From positions 23,945 to 87,944 of the forward strand of contig NZ_JBFRXP010000013.1 of assembly GCF_041146875.1 (NCBI RefSeq): 64,000 nucleotides of DNA, read 5' to 3'. This DNA comes from Igneacidithiobacillus sp041146875. Lineage in GTDB: Bacteria > Pseudomonadota > Gammaproteobacteria > Acidithiobacillales > Acidithiobacillaceae. Within the stretch, counting starts at the first letter, position 1. Every line of letters begins with the position of its first letter. This document shows, in pieces, positions 61,208 through 64,000 of the stretch. A program made the translations under genes and the position numbers. Under the pieces are notes generated by a model. That model worked only from the letters and a program-made list of their open reading frames with translations, did no database searches and was not told the DNA's origin.

Positions 61208-61842
61208 TTAGATTGTTGCAGTTGGCTATGGTCGTTTTGCTGGCAGCGATTCTGGGATCGTCTATTGCCAGGGCATCCATTTTCATTGGTGCCCCAGATA
61301 AAGGTTGTGCGTATCTGTCCCGCCACGCTATTTCTCCCGGTGCGTGGGATACTGCGATGAAGGCGGCAATCAAGATCTCCCAATTTCAGGGCGATCTGTA
61401 CGTTGTGTCCTCTACCGCGATTGAGAAGGTGAGCCACATCCCAGATTTTCCCAATTTGTCATCAATTCCCAAACAGGGCGATGGCGGACAGTGTGTGGCT
61501 ATATCCCCCTCGTTATTGGCTCGGAGTTCACGTACGGAAGGGCAGATGTGGCTCTGGTTGGTAGGAATCGCAGGGACCAAGCACAAACAGGCATACCAAG
61601 AAGCGGTCGAAGCAGCAGAACATCCGGCAATACGACACATCGCGAGCTTTTTTGGCATTGGGGAGGGATTAGCGAAACAGGCAATTTTATCATCAGAATG
61701 CCAAGCCACCCGCTGGCTTCCTCAGAGTAAAAAAGAAGTGGCCAAGCAAGAATTTGACCAATTGAGGCCAGTGCTGAATAGCCGATGGTTACCCGCAAAG
61801 AGTGCCCAACTCAAAAAAATAGAGGAGTGTAATGCCCCTTAA
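61204..61842 (+). CDS. Exported protein of unknown function
   Basis: A 212-residue protein with an N-terminal signal peptide (hydrophobic to about residue 22, cleavage near ARAS) and four cysteines. No family is recognised. The GTG at 61204 follows GGAG by 10 nt; a TTG at 61183 lacks one. Base composition is lower in GC than in the housekeeping genes. It lies just outside the tRNA-derived attachment site and may be a relic of an earlier insertion. Confidence 0.6.
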   Translation: MIRLLQLAMVVLLAAILGSSIARASIFIGAPDKGCAYLSRHAISPGAWDTAMKAAIKISQFQGDLYVVSSTAIEKVSHIPDFPNLSSIPKQGDGGQCVAISPSLLARSSRTEGQMWLWLVGIAGTKHKQAYQEAVEAAEHPAIRHIASFFGIGEGLAKQAILSSECQATRWLPQSKKEVAKQEFDQLRPVLNSRWLPAKSAQLKKIEECNAP

Positions 61843-61937
61843 GATTTCGCACGCTCCGTATGTGACCTGAGAGATCATGTCATGCCCGGAAAGTTTTAGG
61901 GCTGACTCCGCGCCAGTGGGGCGAAAAATTAACAGGC

Positions 61938-61950
61938 AAAAATAGAGCCA
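61938..61950. repeat. Direct repeat flanking the attachment site, copy 1
   Basis: AAAAATAGAGCCA occurs here and again at 62031-62043, bracketing the tRNA-Thr fragment at distances of 29 and 3 bp. It could be an integrase or excision-factor arm site. Confidence 0.5.
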
Positions 61951-61979
61951 AGATTATTGTATAACTCATTGATTTTATA

Positions 61980-62027
61980 TGGTGCCGGCAACAAGAATCG
62001 AACTCGTGACCTTCTGATTACAAATCA
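61980..62027 (-). mobile_element. Attachment site: 3' half of a tRNA-Thr(UGU) gene
   Basis: Read on the minus strand, these 48 bases run from the anticodon stem-loop (TTTGTAA, anticodon TGT) through the variable loop and T arm (GTTCGATTC) to the acceptor end GCCGGCACCA. The D arm and 5' acceptor strand are missing, and the sequence changes abruptly to an A-run at 62028. This is the truncated core left when an element integrates into a tRNA gene. The orientation implies that the element extends to the right and that the chromosome is to the left. A full tRNA-Thr gene should mark the other end. Confidence 0.82.
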
Positions 62028-62030
62028 TAA

Positions 62031-62043
62031 AAAAATAGAGCCA
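62031..62043. repeat. Direct repeat flanking the attachment site, copy 2
   Basis: Second copy of AAAAATAGAGCCA (first at 61938-61950), immediately inside the element. Confidence 0.5.
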
Positions 62044-62143
62044 TTTGATTTCAATGTTAATCGCATCCATGTATACCTTACTGAGTTCTCTGCTATTTGC
62101 TATCAATGGTTGTCTATGTCTATCATGCTAGCGCAACACCAAA

Positions 62144-62165
62144 AGTAAACGTAGAGTAAACGTAG
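62144..62165 (+). repeat. Tandem 11-bp repeat before the integrase gene
   Basis: AGTAAACGTAG is repeated twice without a gap, ending 15 bp before the integrase ATG. Its position in the integrase leader suits an arm-type binding site or an autoregulatory operator. Confidence 0.6.
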
Positions 62166-62180
62166 CTGACCAGGTGATTC

Positions 62181-63422
62181 ATGAGACTCACAGTAAAAGC
62201 CATGGAATCCGCCAAGCCAACTCTTGGGCGGGACACCTATCTCCGCGACGGCGATGGGTTGGAAATCCGTATCCTACCCAGCGGAAAGCGAATCTGGCAA
62301 TTCCGGTATACGTTCCAGGGGAAACGCAAGGTGCTGGCGGCGGGAGAATATCCGCATCAAACCCTCAAGGAAGCCCGCGACCAGGCGCACGAATGGCGCA
62401 GGATACTCAATCGTGGGCAGGATCCGGCACCGGCCAAGCGACAGGCGGAAGCAGAAGCCGAGCAGGTTGAAGGAAAGACCGAAGGCAAGGACACGCTCGT
62501 GCACCTCATGCTGGCCTACTCTGACTGGAAGGCCGCGCAGGGCAAGACCAGCTTTGCCAATGACGTGCGGCGAAGCATCAGCAGCTACATAACGCCAGAA
62601 ACATCCATTGCTCAAAGAAAGGCCAGTCAATGCACGCCATCCGATATCGCTGCCCTCATCCGTCCGATCCACCAGCGGGGCAAGGAGAGAAGCGCGGGCA
62701 AACTGCGTTCGTTTCTCGCGGCAGCTTTCCAGGCAGCTATGCAGGCGCCCTACAGCCCGACCATACCACAGGAGTTGGCCGGGTTTGCCGTTACACATAA
62801 TCCGGTAGCCGCGATCCCGGCGATCCACGGCAAGGCCGGGGAACGGTTTTTAGATAGTGGTGAGTTGGGAAGATATTACCTAGCCCTGAAAAATCAGCAA
62901 TCCAAAGGGCTGGCCTACAAGTGCCTACTGTTATCACTTTTGTCCGGGGGGCAGCGACCATCCCAGGTGGCGAGGGTATCTAGGGACGATTTTGATGCGC
63001 GGGATGGAATCTTGCGCATATTCGACCTAAAAGGGCGTCGCGCGCAGCCGCGCCAGCACCACATTCCCCTTGGTCTGGCTGCTGTCTCCTGGATAGAAAC
63101 CTGGTTCCATGAAAAGACTGGGATTTGGTTTTCCGCAGATGGAAAGGAACCGCTGGAGGCTACGGTCCTGAGCAGGCAATGCACGCGCCTGGTACACGAA
63201 ATGGATTGGACCCCATTCAGTTTGCGCGATGTCCGTCGAGGCGTCGAGACGGAAATGGCGCGCATGGGATTCAGTAAAGATTTGCGTGCCCATTTATTGT
63301 CACATGGTTTGTCCGGAATTCAGGAAAGACATTACGACCGATATGACCGCTTGCAGGAAAAGCGAGAAGCGATTGGAAAATGGGAAGACCACCTGGAATC
63401 GCTGGCTAGTCGTTCAACATGA
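62181..63422 (+). CDS. int: Tyrosine recombinase / site-specific integrase
   Basis: A 413-residue phage P4-type integrase. The N-terminal DUF4102-like domain (about 1-85) and core-binding domain (about 100-215) precede the catalytic domain. Residues are Arg259 (GGQRPSQV), Arg352 in LRDVRR, His375 in LLSHG and nucleophile Tyr385 in ERHYDRY. The box II histidine is replaced by Arg349, a change also common in this integrase group. It lies next to the tRNA-Thr attachment site that it probably uses. AGGTGA precedes the ATG. Confidence 0.93.
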   Translation: MRLTVKAMESAKPTLGRDTYLRDGDGLEIRILPSGKRIWQFRYTFQGKRKVLAAGEYPHQTLKEARDQAHEWRRILNRGQDPAPAKRQAEAEAEQVEGKTEGKDTLVHLMLAYSDWKAAQGKTSFANDVRRSISSYITPETSIAQRKASQCTPSDIAALIRPIHQRGKERSAGKLRSFLAAAFQAAMQAPYSPTIPQELAGFAVTHNPVAAIPAIHGKAGERFLDSGELGRYYLALKNQQSKGLAYKCLLLSLLSGGQRPSQVARVSRDDFDARDGILRIFDLKGRRAQPRQHHIPLGLAAVSWIETWFHEKTGIWFSADGKEPLEATVLSRQCTRLVHEMDWTPFSLRDVRRGVETEMARMGFSKDLRAHLLSHGLSGIQERHYDRYDRLQEKREAIGKWEDHLESLASRST

Positions 63423-63636
63423 TTCCCCGTATTTGTTCCGCAAAAATATCCAATTCATTTTTCGGCCAGCCAGTCACCTTTGGAGAGATTTGCACAGGCT
63501 CTTTCAGTTTGCCTTCTTTAATCCAACGGTAAATGGTGGCCTCTGAAACGTCCAGATACTCCGCTGCTGTTTGTGGCCGCCTAAAACCCGGCCATCGAAC
63601 CGGGCTGGTCATAGTCTGTTTATCCATGAGAGTCAT
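63406..63636 (-). CDS. AlpA-like helix-turn-helix regulator / excisionase
   Basis: A 76-residue protein with a winged helix-turn-helix of the AlpA/MerR type (RPQTAAEYLDVSEATIYRWIKEGKL, about 20-44). AlpA-like proteins act as recombination directionality factors or activate integrase genes. It overlaps the 3' end of the integrase gene by 17 bp on the opposite strand. Internal ATGs at 63627 or 63612 may be the true start. Confidence 0.8.
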   Translation of the reverse strand: MTLMDKQTMTSPVRWPGFRRPQTAAEYLDVSEATIYRWIKEGKLKEPVQISPKVTGWPKNELDIFAEQIRGIMLND

Positions 63637-63689
63637 CCACTAAGCGTCGAGCAAATCTTGCGACTTCTTTACTTGTGGCTCCATTCTCG

Positions 63690-63926
63690 TCAGCGTCTTA
63701 ACGTGCGAGTGCGTGGACTTTCTCGACGGCTCCGGTCATGATGGTTCTCCTCAAGCCCTAGCGTGTGGTTACACAGATGCTTAAATATCCGTATCGACAA
63801 ACCGGTTAGCCACTGCACAACTTCGTGCATCACCGGGGTAACCTTATCCTTGAGGTATGGCGGGAGATTCGTAAATACGGTGTGCGGATCCAACTTGGTT
63901 GTAAGCAATGGTATGGACGCCTCCAC
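63690..63926 (-). CDS. Hypothetical protein in the integrated element
   Basis: A 78-codon frame on the minus strand starting at GTG 63926. The product is mixed hydrophobic and basic, with an Arg-rich C-terminus (RSRRESPRTRTLRR). No family is recognised. It could be real, a fragment of a larger gene, or chance. Confidence 0.3.
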   Translation of the reverse strand: MEASIPLLTTKLDPHTVFTNLPPYLKDKVTPVMHEVVQWLTGLSIRIFKHLCNHTLGLEENHHDRSRRESPRTRTLRR

Positions 63927-63990
63927 CCTATAGAGCAGGATGTGCCATAGTGGGGGTCCACCCTCACCATACGAGCAAAGGAGTTTCCCA

Positions 63991-64000
63991 ATGGAGATCT
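63991..64000 (+). CDS. Possible start of a gene cut by the right edge
   Basis: An ATG at 63991 follows AAAGGAG (63977-63983) by 7 nt and opens the frame MEI. Only 10 bases are visible, so the product cannot be named. Confidence 0.3.

Noticed and set aside
61204..61842. Conjugation (Tra/Trb-like) protein
   Set aside because: General look only: exported, Cys-containing, near an integrase. No motif could be tied to a named transfer protein.
61980..62060. A complete tRNA gene at the attachment site
   Set aside because: The D arm and 5' acceptor strand are absent, so only the 3' half can be supported.
1..64000. CRISPR arrays, insertion sequences with terminal repeats, rRNA genes
   Set aside because: None seen on reading through the sequence. 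The right-end element is represented only by its integrase side.

Overview
The window looks like a chromosomal segment of an acidophilic sulfur-oxidising proteobacterium, most likely Acidithiobacillus or a close relative. This is inferred from three things. The gene orders are of gammaproteobacterial type: rlmN-pilF-rodZ-ispG-hisS-yfgM-bamB-der, hfq-hflX-hflK-hflC-hisZ-purA, and rne divergent from rluC. A sulfide:quinone-reductase-like flavoprotein is followed by a DUF1641 gene. Ornithine-lipid genes are present. No 16S rRNA or other decisive marker lies in the window. Most genes are tightly packed, often with ATGA or GTGA overlaps, and the base and codon use is uniformly moderately GC-rich until about 61 kb.

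Layout. Positions 1-5.7 kb hold purB (cut by the left edge), purC and purL for purine synthesis. Next come a class A penicillin-binding protein (minus strand), gltX, cysS, a small tyrosine phosphatase, RNase E (minus), rluC, and a molybdate-type ABC permease/ATPase pair. Positions 17.0-19.3 kb hold the SQR-like flavoprotein and its DUF1641 partner. Positions 19.3-29.1 kb form the long housekeeping run ndk-rlmN-pilF-rodZ-ispG-hisS-yfgM-bamB-der, then a small membrane protein and sixA. Positions 29.3-30.5 kb encode a cytochrome b561-like protein and an exported molybdopterin sulfite-oxidase-fold protein. Positions 30.5-33.8 kb hold pstS-pstC-pstA behind a textbook double Pho box. Maf and PEP carboxylase (minus) are followed by hfq-hflX-hflK-hflC-hisZ-purA. 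A second double Pho box at 43.5 kb precedes olsB-olsA for ornithine lipids. Then come gltB-gltD-hemE (minus), two MFS transporters, an ADP-ribosylglycohydrolase-like gene, a family 25 glycosyltransferase and a sulfotransferase (all minus). An ECF sigma/anti-sigma operon with small exported His/Arg-rich proteins (minus) follows.

The right end (about 61-64 kb) is accessory DNA. A 48-bp copy of the 3' half of a tRNA-Thr gene lies next to a tyrosine recombinase and an AlpA-like regulator. This marks one end of an integrated element that continues beyond the right edge.

The strongest systems-level signal is the pair of matching Pho boxes: four 7-mers at 11-bp pitch, with a -10 hexamer exactly 10 bp downstream in both cases. 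They tie phosphate uptake (pstSCA, with pstB and phoU absent from this locus) to replacement of phospholipid by ornithine lipid (olsBA). Other points of interest are two genes that appear to start with CTG (sixA, hflX), a PurR/LacI-type palindrome in front of rluC, and a PBP1A with degenerate glycosyltransferase motifs.
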